Assembly (NCBI RefSeq): GCF_003240565.2
Contig: NZ_CP117255.1
Coordinates: 2,108,001 to 2,172,000, forward strand
Direction: 5' to 3'
Length of the DNA stretch: 64,000 nt
Source: Rhizobium tumorigenes
Lineage (GTDB): Bacteria > Pseudomonadota > Alphaproteobacteria > Rhizobiales > Rhizobiaceae
The notes under the pieces: model-generated
The model's database searches: none
Told to the model about the DNA's origin: nothing
What the model saw: only the letters and a program-made list of their open reading frames with translations
Shown: positions 1-9,133 of the stretch, piece by piece
Layout: each line of letters begins with the position of its first letter
Numbering within the stretch: position 1 is the first letter of the stretch
Program-made: the position numbers and the translations under genes

Positions 1-1
1 C

Positions 2-133
2 TTCAAGCGAGTGGCCAACTTCTGGTCAGTGCGCGTTGGGCTTTCGTGACGAGCGCTCGCCGTACAAGACGGCGAGAGCATCATCTGGTTCTGGATCGGC
101 TCGCATGCCGACTATGACAAGCTGTTGCACTAA
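2..133 (+). pseudogene. 3' remnant of a RelE/ParE-like toxin gene with an in-frame stop
   Basis: The window opens inside a reading frame (codons from base 2) that reads FKRVANFWSVRVGLS, then TGA at 47-49, then RALAVQDGESIIWFWIGSH and ADYDKLLH before TAA at 131-133. The pattern 'WSVRVGL-x-RALAV-x-WFWIG-H-x-YDKL' is what I associate with the C-terminal half of small RelE-type mRNA-interferase toxins, where the position now read as TGA is usually an aromatic residue. This suggests a toxin gene inactivated by a nonsense change. The 5' part, and any antitoxin gene, lies outside the window. It could instead be a sequencing error, or translation could restart downstream. The family call is from memory of the motif. 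Confidence 0.5.
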
Positions 134-139
134 TACGCC

Positions 140-1789
140 TCACAACCGGCCGCAGAAGACATCCATTGCATCGAGTATTACCGTCGTCCCAGTCGACCGC
201 GGGCTAAATCCAGGCATTGCAACGATGCCGGTGACCGTCAGCCCTTGCGGCAGCGAAAGTTCGACCGGCTCCCGACCGAGATTGAAAACGAAGACCAGCG
301 TCTCGCCGTGCTTCTCGCGGGTAAAGGCCAGCACATCCTCGTTTGTGGCGAGGAAAGTCAGGTCGCCGTCGAATAGCATCGGGTGCTCTCTTCGGAATGC
401 CAGCGTCTGGCGATAATGGGTGAGCACGGAAGATCCATCCTCCTCCTGCCGGTCGGCCGCCAGTGTCGCATGCTGGTAGGGCACCGGCAGCCACGACTTC
501 TCCGCTGTCGAGAAGCCCGCATGAACGCGGGCTGCTTCCCAGGGCATGGGAGTCCGGCATCCGTCGCGCCCCTTGAAGGCCGGCCAGAAGCGGATGCCGT
601 AGGGATCTCGCAGGTCCTCGAAGGCAAGGTCGGCTTCGGGTAGCCCGAGTTCCTCGCCCTGATAGAGGCAGATCGAGCCACGCAAAGTCGCGAGCAGCGA
701 GATCGCCAGTTTTGCGACACGAGCCCGCTCGGCCTCCGTCTCGGCAAAGCGACTGGCATGGCGAACGACGTCGTGGTTGGAAAACGCCCAGCAGACCCAG
801 CCGTCCGTAACGCTCTCCTGGAAGGCGCTGACGCAGCGGCGGAAATGCGCCGGCGTGAACTCCGGCCCGAGCAGGTCAAACGTGTAGCACATGTGCAGTT
901 TGTCGCCGCCGGACGTATAGGCAGCCAGCGTCTGCAACGAGCGGGCGCCATCGCCGACCTCGCCGACGGTCGCGCGGTTCTCATAGGTGTCGAGCAGCGC
1001 TCGCAGCCGCTTCAGGAAGTCGATGTTTTCCGGCTGCGTCTTGTCGTAAAGGTGGCTCTGCATGCCGTAGGGATTGGTATCGGGAGCATCCAGATCGGCG
1101 GCATCGTCGCTCGGCAAGGCCGGCGGATTGTCGCGCAACTGCTTGTCACAGAAGTAGTAGTTCACGGTATCCAGACGAAATCCGTCGACACCGCGATCGA
1201 GCCAGAATTTGACGGCGGCAAGCACCGCATCCTGGACACGCGGGTTGTGGAAATTGAGGTCCGGCTGCGAGGTGAGGAAATTGTGCTGGTAGTACTGGCG
1301 GCGGATACCGTCCCATTCCCAGCCGGGGCCGCCGAAAATCGACAGCCAGTTGTTCGGCGCCGTGCCGTCCGGCTTGGGGTTGGCCCAGACATACCAGTCG
1401 GCTTTCGGATTGTCGCGGCTCGTGCGGCTTTCGACGAACCAGGGATGGACGTCCGATGTATGGGAGATCACCTGGTCGATAATCACCTTGATCCCGAGCG
1501 CGTGGGCGGCGGTCATCATCTCGTCGAAATCGGCCAATGTCCCGAAAATCGGGTCGACATCGCAATAGTCGGAGACATCGTAGCCCATGTCTGCCATCGG
1601 TGAGGTGAAGAACGGCGCCAGCCAGATCGCGTCGACCCCGAGCGAAGCAATGTAGGGCAGACGCAGCGTGATGCCCTTGATGTCGCCAAGTCCGTCGCTG
1701 TTGGTATCCTGGAAGGAGCGCGGATAGACCTGATAGATTACCGCACCACGCCACCAGTCCTTCGCCGCCGTCCCGCTCGTTGAATTCAT
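140..1789 (-). CDS. GH13 alpha-glucosidase
   Basis: This is a 549-residue cytoplasmic alpha-amylase-superfamily enzyme that hydrolyses alpha-glucosides or short oligosaccharides. It has no signal peptide. The N-terminus WWRGAVIYQVYPRSFQD is the canonical GH13 beta-1 motif. The nucleophile region is DGFRLDTVNYY, the general acid is in TVGEVGD, and the transition-state motif is FSNHDVVR. Length fits the oligo-1,6-glucosidase/alpha-glucosidase group, close to rhizobial AglA, but the usual aglEFG transporter genes are not here. It is divergent from an oligopeptide-type ABC transporter 287 bp away. Substrate specificity cannot be read from the sequence. Confidence 0.9.
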   Translation of the reverse strand: MNSTSGTAAKDWWRGAVIYQVYPRSFQDTNSDGLGDIKGITLRLPYIASLGVDAIWLAPFFTSPMADMGYDVSDYCDVDPIFGTLADFDEMMTAAHALGIKVIIDQVISHTSDVHPWFVESRTSRDNPKADWYVWANPKPDGTAPNNWLSIFGGPGWEWDGIRRQYYQHNFLTSQPDLNFHNPRVQDAVLAAVKFWLDRGVDGFRLDTVNYYFCDKQLRDNPPALPSDDAADLDAPDTNPYGMQSHLYDKTQPENIDFLKRLRALLDTYENRATVGEVGDGARSLQTLAAYTSGGDKLHMCYTFDLLGPEFTPAHFRRCVSAFQESVTDGWVCWAFSNHDVVRHASRFAETEAERARVAKLAISLLATLRGSICLYQGEELGLPEADLAFEDLRDPYGIRFWPAFKGRDGCRTPMPWEAARVHAGFSTAEKSWLPVPYQHATLAADRQEEDGSSVLTHYRQTLAFRREHPMLFDGDLTFLATNEDVLAFTREKHGETLVFVFNLGREPVELSLPQGLTVTGIVAMPGFSPRSTGTTVILDAMDVFCGRL

Positions 1790-2076
1790 ATAACAATGCG
1801 CCTTCGCTTAAATATCTAGGTGTGCCCGTACACTAGCCTGCGGCCGAAAAATTACAAATCGAAACAATCGCGCTGGTGAATTCCCATCGCAGAACGGTTC
1901 GTTAAAGCAACAGAAACGCCGTCCACAGACAAATGCATGTCGTTTTCCATATCGCGGTTTTAGGGGTTGAATCGTCGGTAGGCTGCGATACGTTGCGCTC
2001 TTGCTTGCGTGACCAGTTCACCTGCGGGAACAAGAACGACCTTGCTAACAAGGCAAACATAGAAAGATCGGCTTCC
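1790..2076. other. Intergenic region between alpha-glucosidase and ABC transporter
   Basis: This 287-base spacer holds the divergent promoters for the GH13 gene (minus) and the transporter operon (plus). It contains a short GTGT...ACAC inverted repeat near 1820-1835 and AT-rich stretches. I see no convincing -35/-10 pair, riboswitch or small gene. Confidence 0.4.
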
Positions 2077-3657
2077 ATGACATATCTGACCAAGGTATTT
2101 TACGCGTCCGCGCTCGTCGGATCGCTATTGTCGCTTTCGGCGCATGCCGCCACGCTCAACGTCCAGAACGGTGGCGATCCCCAGTCGCTCGATCCGCAAA
2201 AGATGTCCAGCGACTACGAAAACCGCATTGCCGGCGACATCTTCGAAGGCCTCACCACCGAAGATGCCAAGGACAATGCCATCCCCGGCCAGGCCGAGAG
2301 CTGGACGATTTCTCCCGACGGCAAGGTTTATACGTTTAAGCTGCGCGACGGTATCAAGTGGTCCGATGGCCAGCCGGTAACGGCCGAAGATTTCGTCTTC
2401 GCCTTCCAGCGCCTCGTCGACCCCAAGAACGCTGCCGAATACGCCTACCTGCAGTTCACCATCAAGAATGCCGAGAAGATCAACAAGGGCGAGATCACCG
2501 ATTTCAGCCAGCTCGGCGTCAAGGCCATCGACGCGAAGACGCTGGAGATCACCCTCGACAACGCAACCCCCTATTTCCTCAATGCGCTGACGCACTACAC
2601 CGCTTATCCTCTCCCCAAGCACGTCATCGACGCCAAGGGCGCAGACTGGGTCAAGATCGGCAACATCGTCACCAACGGCCCATATAAGCCGACGGAATGG
2701 GTACCCGGCTCCTATGTCACTACGGTCAAGAACGACCAGTACTGGGATGCCAAGAACGTCAAGATCGACGGCGTCAAGTTCTTCGTCATGGAAGACCAAT
2801 CCGCCGCGCTGAAGCGCTACCGCGCCGGCGAATTCGACATCCTGACGTCATTTCCCGCAGACCAGTACCAGTGGCTGAAGACCAACATGCCCGGCCAGGC
2901 GCACGTCGTGCCGTTCCTCGGCACCTACTATTACGTCGTCAACGCCACCAAGCCTCCATTCAACGACAAGCGCGTCCGCCAGGCCCTGTCGATGGCCGTC
3001 AACCGCGAAGTCATCGGCCCGAAGGTTCTCGGCACCGGCGAACTGCCGATGTATTCCTGGGTTCCGCCGGGCACCGCCCATTACGGTGAGCCGGCCCAGA
3101 TCAAATGGAAGGACGAGCCCTACAGCCAGAAGGTCGAGGAAGCCAAGAAGCTGCTGAAGGAAGCAGGCTTCGGTCCGGACCATCCGCTGCATGCCCAGCT
3201 TCGCTACAACACCAACGACAACCACAAGCGCATCGCCGCCGCGATCGCCTCCATGTGGAAGCCGCTCGGCGTCGAGATCGAGCTCTACAACACCGAGACC
3301 AAGGTGCATTACGACGAGATGCAGCATGGCAAGGTCGAAATCGGTCGCGCCGGCTGGCTCGCCGACTACAACGACCCGATCAATTTCCTCAACCTCCTGT
3401 CGACCGGCGTCGACATGAACTACGGACGCTGGAGCAATGCGCAATATGATGCGCTGCTCAAGCAGGGGAATGAAGAAACCGATCTCGACAAGCGTGCTGC
3501 CCTGTTCAAGCAGGCAGAACAGATCGCGCTCGACGACAGCGCTGCGATCCCGATCTACTACTATGTGTCGCAGAGCGTGGTGTCGCCGAAGATCGCTGGA
3601 TATGAAGACAATATCCAGGACATCCACCGCACCCGCTGGCTGTCAATCAAAGAGTAA
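2077..3657 (+). CDS. Periplasmic solute-binding protein, peptide ABC transporter (SBP_bac_5)
   Basis: This is the extracytoplasmic receptor of the importer encoded downstream. The ATG at 2077 gives 526 residues starting MTYLTKVFYASALVGS, a typical Sec signal peptide ending at ...SLSAHA; an upstream in-frame start would bury this signal. The mature protein has family-5 hallmarks: GGDPQSLDPQ near the N-terminus, FEGLTTED, a WSDGQPVTAEDFVFAFQRL block and NDKRVRQALSMAVNR in the middle. It resembles OppA/MppA-type peptide receptors, but family members also bind oligosaccharides, and its neighbours (alpha-glucosidase, sugar kinase) leave the ligand open. Confidence 0.9.
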   Translation: MTYLTKVFYASALVGSLLSLSAHAATLNVQNGGDPQSLDPQKMSSDYENRIAGDIFEGLTTEDAKDNAIPGQAESWTISPDGKVYTFKLRDGIKWSDGQPVTAEDFVFAFQRLVDPKNAAEYAYLQFTIKNAEKINKGEITDFSQLGVKAIDAKTLEITLDNATPYFLNALTHYTAYPLPKHVIDAKGADWVKIGNIVTNGPYKPTEWVPGSYVTTVKNDQYWDAKNVKIDGVKFFVMEDQSAALKRYRAGEFDILTSFPADQYQWLKTNMPGQAHVVPFLGTYYYVVNATKPPFNDKRVRQALSMAVNREVIGPKVLGTGELPMYSWVPPGTAHYGEPAQIKWKDEPYSQKVEEAKKLLKEAGFGPDHPLHAQLRYNTNDNHKRIAAAIASMWKPLGVEIELYNTETKVHYDEMQHGKVEIGRAGWLADYNDPINFLNLLSTGVDMNYGRWSNAQYDALLKQGNEETDLDKRAALFKQAEQIALDDSAAIPIYYYVSQSVVSPKIAGYEDNIQDIHRTRWLSIKE

Positions 3658-3705
3658 GGGACACGGGCTCCCTTTGGCCTTGCCGGAGCGAGCCTATCCA
3701 CGCCC

Positions 3706-4629
3706 ATGATCAAATATGCATTCCGTCGTCTCTTATCGACAATCCCAGTCATGTGGATTGCCGTGACCTTGAGCTTTTTCGTTCTGCGCCTGGCGCCGGG
3801 CGGGCCTTTCGATGGCGAGCGCCCTTTGCCGCCCGTCATCCTGAAAAATCTGGCGGCTCACTACAATCTCGATAAGCCGCTGATCGAGCAGTACTTCATC
3901 TACATGTACGACGTCCTCCACGGCGATCTCGGCCCCTCATTTGCCAACCAGGACTTCACCGTCACCCAGCAGATCATGTCCGGCCTGCCTTATACGCTGA
4001 CCATCGGCAGCATCGCCTTTGTCGTCGCCGTGCTGGTCGGCGTTCTCGTCGGCTGTCTCGGGGCGCTGTACCAGAACCGGCAGGCCGATTACTGGCTCGG
4101 CGGCACCCTGCTGATTGGTCTTGTTCTACCCGGCTTCCTGATCGCGCCGATCCTGCAGTTGCTGTTCGGCATCAAGCTCGGCATTCTGCCGGTCGGCGGC
4201 TGGGGCGACGGCTCGATCAAGTTCCTGATCCTGCCAGTCACGGTCCTGTCGCTACCCCACGCGGCGCGGATATCGCGGCTGATGCGTGGCTCGATGATCG
4301 AGGTCATGAACCAGAACTTCATCCGCACCGCCAAGGCGAAAGGCATCGGTCCGAGGCTGACCGTCATGCGCCACGCGCTGAAACCAGCCCTGATGCCGGT
4401 CATCTCCTATCTCGGCCCGGCGGCCAGCTACCTGCTGACGGGATCGCTGGTGGTCGAAAGCATCTTCGGCCTGCCCGGCATCGGCCGCTACTTCATCACG
4501 GCCGCGCTCAACCGCGACTACGGCATGGTTCTTGGCACGGTGATTTTCTACATGGCGCTGATCGTCGTGCTCAATCTGCTCGTTGATATCGTCTACGCCT
4601 GGCTCGACCCGAAAGTGAGAACCCAATGA
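3706..4629 (+). CDS. oppB: ABC transporter permease, OppB type
   Basis: This 307-residue inner-membrane permease is the first of two pore subunits. It starts with MIKYAFRRLLSTIPVMWIAV, the N-terminal segment and first helix typical of OppB/DppB. The EAA cytoplasmic-loop signature occurs around FIRTAKAKGIGPRLTVMRHA, where the ATPases dock. It lies 48 bp after the binding-protein gene and overlaps the next permease by 4 bp (ATGA), so co-translation is likely. The symbol reflects family position; peptide specificity is not proven. Confidence 0.9.
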   Translation: MIKYAFRRLLSTIPVMWIAVTLSFFVLRLAPGGPFDGERPLPPVILKNLAAHYNLDKPLIEQYFIYMYDVLHGDLGPSFANQDFTVTQQIMSGLPYTLTIGSIAFVVAVLVGVLVGCLGALYQNRQADYWLGGTLLIGLVLPGFLIAPILQLLFGIKLGILPVGGWGDGSIKFLILPVTVLSLPHAARISRLMRGSMIEVMNQNFIRTAKAKGIGPRLTVMRHALKPALMPVISYLGPAASYLLTGSLVVESIFGLPGIGRYFITAALNRDYGMVLGTVIFYMALIVVLNLLVDIVYAWLDPKVRTQ

Positions 4630-5543
4630 TCCTCAATCTCGCTCGCCGCGAACAGCTGGAAGAGGAATTGCGGGCTGCAGAAGGATTGGCTCCCGAAAGC
4701 CGGTCGCTGACGCGCGACGCCATGCGCCGGCTGCTGCGCAACAAGGCCGCCGCCATTTCCCTCGTCGTGCTGACGCTACTGATCCTGGCTGCCCTCATCG
4801 CCCCCGCCCTCATTCCGTACGGCTATGAGGATCCGGATTGGGCAGCCTTCCGCACGCCGCCGGATTTCGCCAGCGGCCATTACTTCGGCACAGACCAGAA
4901 CGGGCGCGATCTCCTTGCCCGCACCCTCTACGGCACACGCGTCTCGCTCGCCGTGGCGCTGGTCGCCACCTTCGTGTCGGTGGCCATCGGCGTGCTTTAT
5001 GGCGCCGTCTCCGGCTACTTCGGCGGCAAGCTGGATGCAATCATGATGCGCTTCGTCGACATCATGTATGCCCTTCCCTACATTCTCTTCGTCATCCTGC
5101 TGATGGTGATCTTCGGCCGCAACGTCTACTTGCTGTTTGCCGCCATCGGCGCGCTGGAATGGCTGACCATGGCCCGCATCGTGCGCGGGCAGACGCTGTC
5201 GCTGAAACATCGCGAGTTCATCGAGGCGGCCCGTGCCTCGGGCCAGCGCCCGTTCAAGATCATCCTGAAACACATCGTCCCCAATCTCGTGGGCCCTGTT
5301 GTGATCTACGCCGCCCTCACGGTTCCTGAAATCATCGCGACGGAAAGCTTCCTTTCCTATCTCGGCTTCGGCGTGCAAGAGCCTCTGACGTCGCTGGGGA
5401 CCCTGATCGCCGACGGTACCAACGCCATGGAAACCGATCCCTGGCTGCTGGCTTTTCCCGCCGCCTTCCTCGTCGCCTTGCTGATGAGCCTGCTTTTCAT
5501 CGGCGATGGCCTGCGCGATGCATTCGACCCCAAGGACCGCTGA
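4626..5543 (+). CDS. oppC: ABC transporter permease, OppC type
   Basis: This 305-residue second pore subunit has the long cytoplasmic N-terminus of OppC/DppC proteins (SLTRDAMRRLLRNKAAAISL), followed by a first membrane helix and the TDQNGRDLLARTLYGTRVSL block. The EAA loop is at FIEAARASGQRPFKIILKHI. Its start overlaps the oppB stop, and the oppD start follows its stop by a single base, so it is a core gene of one transcript. Confidence 0.9.
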   Translation: MILNLARREQLEEELRAAEGLAPESRSLTRDAMRRLLRNKAAAISLVVLTLLILAALIAPALIPYGYEDPDWAAFRTPPDFASGHYFGTDQNGRDLLARTLYGTRVSLAVALVATFVSVAIGVLYGAVSGYFGGKLDAIMMRFVDIMYALPYILFVILLMVIFGRNVYLLFAAIGALEWLTMARIVRGQTLSLKHREFIEAARASGQRPFKIILKHIVPNLVGPVVIYAALTVPEIIATESFLSYLGFGVQEPLTSLGTLIADGTNAMETDPWLLAFPAAFLVALLMSLLFIGDGLRDAFDPKDR

Positions 5544-5544
5544 C

Positions 5545-6555
5545 ATGTCGGAAGCCAAAAAGAGCGACACTCTGCTCGAACTCAAGGACTACTCCATCCG
5601 CTTCCAGACCCCGGAAGGCGACGTCGCCGCGGTCAACGGCCTCAACCTGACGATACGGCGTGGCGAGCGCATCGCCATCGTGGGCGAAAGCGGTTCGGGC
5701 AAGAGCCAGACCTTTCTCGGCCTGATGGGTCTACTGGCGAAGAACGGCCACACCAGCGGCGAGGCGCTGCTGGAAGGCCGCGACGTGCTGGCGCTGAAGC
5801 CGCGCGAACTGGACCAGATCCGTGGCAAGGACATGGCGATGGTCTTCCAGGATCCGATGACCTCGCTCAATCCGACGCTGAAGATATCGCGGCAGCTGAC
5901 GGAGCAGCTCGAGGTTCACGGCGGACTGACAGCACGCGCGGCCTCCGCCGCTGCACTCGACATGCTCAAGCGCGTCGGCATTCCCGACCCGGACCGCCGT
6001 TTCAATCTCTTTCCGCATGAACTTTCAGGCGGTATGCGCCAGCGTATCGTCATCGCCATGGCGCTGCTCACCAAGCCGAAGCTGCTGATTGCCGATGAGC
6101 CGACGACGGCGCTCGACGTTACCATCCAGGCGCAGATCCTCGACCTGTTCAACGACCTCACATCCGAAATGAACACCGCGCTCGTCATCATTACCCACGA
6201 TCTCGGCGTCGTCGCCGGCCTCGCCGAGCGCGTCGCCGTCATGTATGCCGGCCGCATCGTCGAGGATGCGCCGGTTGACGAGCTGTTCGACGATCCGGCC
6301 CATCCCTATACGGCTGCGCTGCATGCCTCGATCCCGCGCCCCGACCAGGATGTCGACGATCTCGCCGTCATACCAGGCCGTCCGCCGAACCTGAAGCACC
6401 TCCCGCGCGGCTGCAGCTTCTCGCCGCGTTGCGCCCATGTCGAGGACGACTGTCTCGATGCGCGCCCACCGCTCGGGCTTCTGGCCCCTCATCGCCGAGC
6501 CGCCTGCTTCCATCCGCTTATCGGCCAACAGCAACGGAGCCCTGTCCATGGCTGA
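5545..6555 (+). CDS. oppD: ABC transporter ATP-binding protein, OppD type
   Basis: This 336-residue ATPase powers the importer from the cytoplasmic face. The ATG at 5545, one base after the oppC stop, gives MSEAKKSDTLLELKDYSIRF. Walker A is GESGSGKS (about residues 47-54), the ABC signature is LSGGMRQR, Walker B is LLIADEPTTALD, and the switch His is in ITHDLG. The C-terminal oligopeptide-transporter domain carries the Cys-rich GCSFSPRC segment that often binds an Fe-S cluster in this family. It overlaps oppF by 8 bp. Confidence 0.92.
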   Translation: MSEAKKSDTLLELKDYSIRFQTPEGDVAAVNGLNLTIRRGERIAIVGESGSGKSQTFLGLMGLLAKNGHTSGEALLEGRDVLALKPRELDQIRGKDMAMVFQDPMTSLNPTLKISRQLTEQLEVHGGLTARAASAAALDMLKRVGIPDPDRRFNLFPHELSGGMRQRIVIAMALLTKPKLLIADEPTTALDVTIQAQILDLFNDLTSEMNTALVIITHDLGVVAGLAERVAVMYAGRIVEDAPVDELFDDPAHPYTAALHASIPRPDQDVDDLAVIPGRPPNLKHLPRGCSFSPRCAHVEDDCLDARPPLGLLAPHRRAACFHPLIGQQQRSPVHG

Positions 6556-7540
6556 ACAGACCCTGCTCAAGGTCGAGCACCTGACGACCCAGTTCGAGAT
6601 CCCGTCGAAATCCTTCTTCAAGCCGGCGACGATGCTGACGGCCGTCAACGATGTCAGCTTCGAGCTTAAGGCTGGGCGGACGCTTGGCATCGTCGGCGAG
6701 TCCGGATGCGGCAAGTCCACCCTCGGCCGCTCGATCCTGCGCCTGATCCACGCCCAGAAAGGCCGCATCCTCTGGCAGGGCAAGAGCCTGCTGGATCTGT
6801 CGAACGAAGAGATGCGCGCGGCCCGCCGCGACATGCAGATCATCTTCCAGGACCCGATTGCCTCGCTCGATCCGCGCATGACCGTCGGCGACATCATTGC
6901 CGAGCCGCTGACAGTGTTCGAGCCGAAGCTAAGCCGCGCAGAACGGCAGGACCGTGTCCGCGAGATCATGGCCGCCGTCGGGCTGGTGCCCGAAATGATC
7001 AACCGCTACCCGCACGAATTTTCCGGCGGCCAGGCGCAGCGCATCGGCATCGCCCGCGCCGTTGTCACCCGTCCGAAACTGATCATCTGCGACGAGCCGG
7101 TTTCAGCCCTGGACGTCTCCATCCAGGGCCAGGTGATTTCGCTGCTGCGCAAACTGCGCAAGGAATTCGGCCTGACGCTGATCTTCATCAGCCACGACTT
7201 GTCCGTGGTCCGGCTGATCTCCGACGACGTGCTGGTCCTCTATCTCGGCCGCATCGTCGAGGCAGGCGATTGCGCTACGGTGTTCCAGAGCCCCGCCCAT
7301 CCCTATACCCAAGCGCTGTTCTCGGCCGCCCCGGTTCCCGATCCGAAGGTCGCCCGCACCCGCAAGCGTATCCGGCTCCAGGGCGATCCGCCCTCGCCGA
7401 TGAACCCGCCACCCGGCTGCGTCTTCGAGCCGCGCTGCTGGAAGGCAACCGACATCTGTCGCACCGCGATGCCGGCGACGCAGCCAGTGCGTCCCGGTCA
7501 GACAGCCGCCTGCTATCACATGGATAGCCCGGAAAACTGA
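6548..7540 (+). CDS. oppF: ABC transporter ATP-binding protein, OppF type
   Basis: This 330-residue second ATPase is expected to form a heterodimer with OppD. The ATG at 6548 overlaps the end of oppD and yields MAEQTLLKVEHLTTQF. Walker A is GESGCGKS, the signature is FSGGQAQR, Walker B is LIICDEPVSALD, and the switch is ISHDLS. The C-terminus has the oligopeptide/dipeptide extension with GCVFEPRC. Together with oppB, oppC and oppD it completes a standard five-component importer. Confidence 0.92.
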   Translation: MAEQTLLKVEHLTTQFEIPSKSFFKPATMLTAVNDVSFELKAGRTLGIVGESGCGKSTLGRSILRLIHAQKGRILWQGKSLLDLSNEEMRAARRDMQIIFQDPIASLDPRMTVGDIIAEPLTVFEPKLSRAERQDRVREIMAAVGLVPEMINRYPHEFSGGQAQRIGIARAVVTRPKLIICDEPVSALDVSIQGQVISLLRKLRKEFGLTLIFISHDLSVVRLISDDVLVLYLGRIVEAGDCATVFQSPAHPYTQALFSAAPVPDPKVARTRKRIRLQGDPPSPMNPPPGCVFEPRCWKATDICRTAMPATQPVRPGQTAACYHMDSPEN

Positions 7541-7617
7541 TCGCCGGATCGCCCTTTCCGGTGCAGGGCGGACTTGCTCGCCCTGCGTCGAAGGCATACA
7601 GCAGGCGCAGGAATGCG

Positions 7618-8556
7618 ATGAGGGAGAGTATCGTGGGCGGACATTTTTTGTCGATCGGCGAGTGCATGGTAGAACTGTCCCAGGCTGCCAACGGCCTGCT
7701 GCGCAAGGGCTTTGCCGGCGACACGTTCAACACCGCCTGGTACGCCAAGGCCTGCCTGCCATCGGACTGGTCCATCGATTATTTCACGGCCGTCGGGGAC
7801 GATCCGATGTCGGACGAGATGCTGGCCTTCATGAGTAGTGCCGGCATCGGCACATCCTATATCCGCCGCATCCGTGGTCGCACTCCGGGCCTCTACCTTA
7901 TCAATCTCAAGGACGGCGAGCGGACCTTCAGCTATTGGCGCGAATCCTCGGCCGCACGCCAGCTTGCGGTCGATGGCGACCGTCTGCGCGAAGCCATCGA
8001 GGCTTCCGACGTCGTCTATTTTTCCGGCATTACGCTGGCGATCCTCGCCCACGACAGCGCTGAAACCCTTCTCTCGGAACTGCGCCGCGCAAAGGCGATC
8101 GGCAAGCTGGTGGTGTTCGACCCGAACCTGCGCCCAAGGCTCTGGACCAGCCTCGACACCATGCACACAACCATCAGCGAGGGCGCCCGCGCCGCAACGC
8201 TTGTCATGCCGAGCTACGACGACGAAGCCGCCCATTTCGGCGATCCCTCGATTGCCGCTACCATCCGCCGCTATCGGCAACTCGGCGCGCCCATGGTCGT
8301 CGTCAAGGACGGTGCCAAGGGCGTGACGGTGAGCACGTCCGCTGGCGACACGCTGGTCGAAGCCGAACACGTTGCCGACGTCATCGACACGACCAGCGCC
8401 GGCGACAGCTTCAACGGCGCGTTCCTTGCCGAATACCTGAAATCGAAGGACCCAATCGCCGCAGCCCGCTTCGCCGTCAGGATCGCCGCCCGCGTGATCT
8501 GCGAGCACGGCGCGTTGGTGGATCGACAGAAGCTCGGCCTCGACGCAACAGCCTGA
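7618..8556 (+). CDS. kdgK: PfkB-family sugar kinase, probable 2-dehydro-3-deoxygluconokinase
   Basis: This kinase probably phosphorylates 2-keto-3-deoxygluconate to KDPG, feeding the Entner-Doudoroff pathway. The PfkB signature 2 is DTTSAGDSFNGAF near the C-terminus, with the catalytic Asp in AGDS, and the N-terminus LSIGECMVELS is typical of KdgK. The ATG at 7618 gives 312 residues; a GTG at 7633 is preceded by a better GGGAGAG ribosome-binding site and may be the real start (307 residues). It lies about 80 bp after oppF and may share its transcript. Specificity within PfkB is inferred. Confidence 0.78.
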   Translation: MRESIVGGHFLSIGECMVELSQAANGLLRKGFAGDTFNTAWYAKACLPSDWSIDYFTAVGDDPMSDEMLAFMSSAGIGTSYIRRIRGRTPGLYLINLKDGERTFSYWRESSAARQLAVDGDRLREAIEASDVVYFSGITLAILAHDSAETLLSELRRAKAIGKLVVFDPNLRPRLWTSLDTMHTTISEGARAATLVMPSYDDEAAHFGDPSIAATIRRYRQLGAPMVVVKDGAKGVTVSTSAGDTLVEAEHVADVIDTTSAGDSFNGAFLAEYLKSKDPIAAARFAVRIAARVICEHGALVDRQKLGLDATA

Positions 8557-8559
8557 TCG

Positions 8560-8946
8560 TCAGAGCTGCGCCTCGATAGCCGCCTTGTCGACGACGGACC
8601 AGACCTGCCTGATCCTGTCGTTGCGAAACTCGTAGATCACGTTCTCGGAAAACGAAACTCTCCGTCCGTTCACGGCAAGGCCAAGGAAAGTTGCGGATGG
8701 CGTGCAGTCAAACAGCAGGCGGGCAGCGATCCGCGGCGGATCGGTGAGCAGGAGGTCTATCTTGAATTGCAGATCCGGTATCTGCCGAAAATCCTCTTCC
8801 AGCATTTTTCGATAGCCTGACAGCCCGACCGTCCGGCCGTTGTGCACGGCATCATCGGCGACGAACAGACCGAGCGAAGCCCAGTCCTGCCTGTTGAGGC
8901 AGGCGATGTAGCCTCGGTAAAGAGCAGCAAGATCGGCAGCGGCCAT
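8560..8946 (-). CDS. SnoaL-like / ester cyclase family protein
   Basis: This is a 128-residue protein with the NTF2-like alpha+beta cone fold expected of SnoaL-like polyketide cyclases and ester cyclases. It shows an N-terminal helix (LYRGYIACLNRQDW), then the FVADDAVHNGR segment, a LGLAVNGRRVSFSENVIYEF strand pair and a terminal IRQVWSVVDK. Rhizobial genomes carry many such stand-alone proteins of unknown substrate. It converges with the sugar kinase, with only 3 bp between the stops. No catalytic role can be assigned. Confidence 0.7.
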   Translation of the reverse strand: MAAADLAALYRGYIACLNRQDWASLGLFVADDAVHNGRTVGLSGYRKMLEEDFRQIPDLQFKIDLLLTDPPRIAARLLFDCTPSATFLGLAVNGRRVSFSENVIYEFRNDRIRQVWSVVDKAAIEAQL

Positions 8947-9133
8947 GGGATCACATCCTCGATGTGCGTTTCGGACTTCCGCCGGCCAGACCTAAAGCTG
9001 CATCTCCCTGAAAGCAAACCGTGTGGTGTAATATTTCCATCATCGACGACCGTCACAATGGCTATGCCCGGAATCATCGGATGGCGTGGGATGTTCCGCG
9101 CCGCCACGATCAACCGGATGGAACGATCGACCC

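Noticed and set aside
9000..9133. Pho box upstream of the glycosyltransferase
   Set aside because: CCGTCACAATGGCTATG has the right spacing idea but too many mismatches to the CTGTCAT direct repeat to be claimed.
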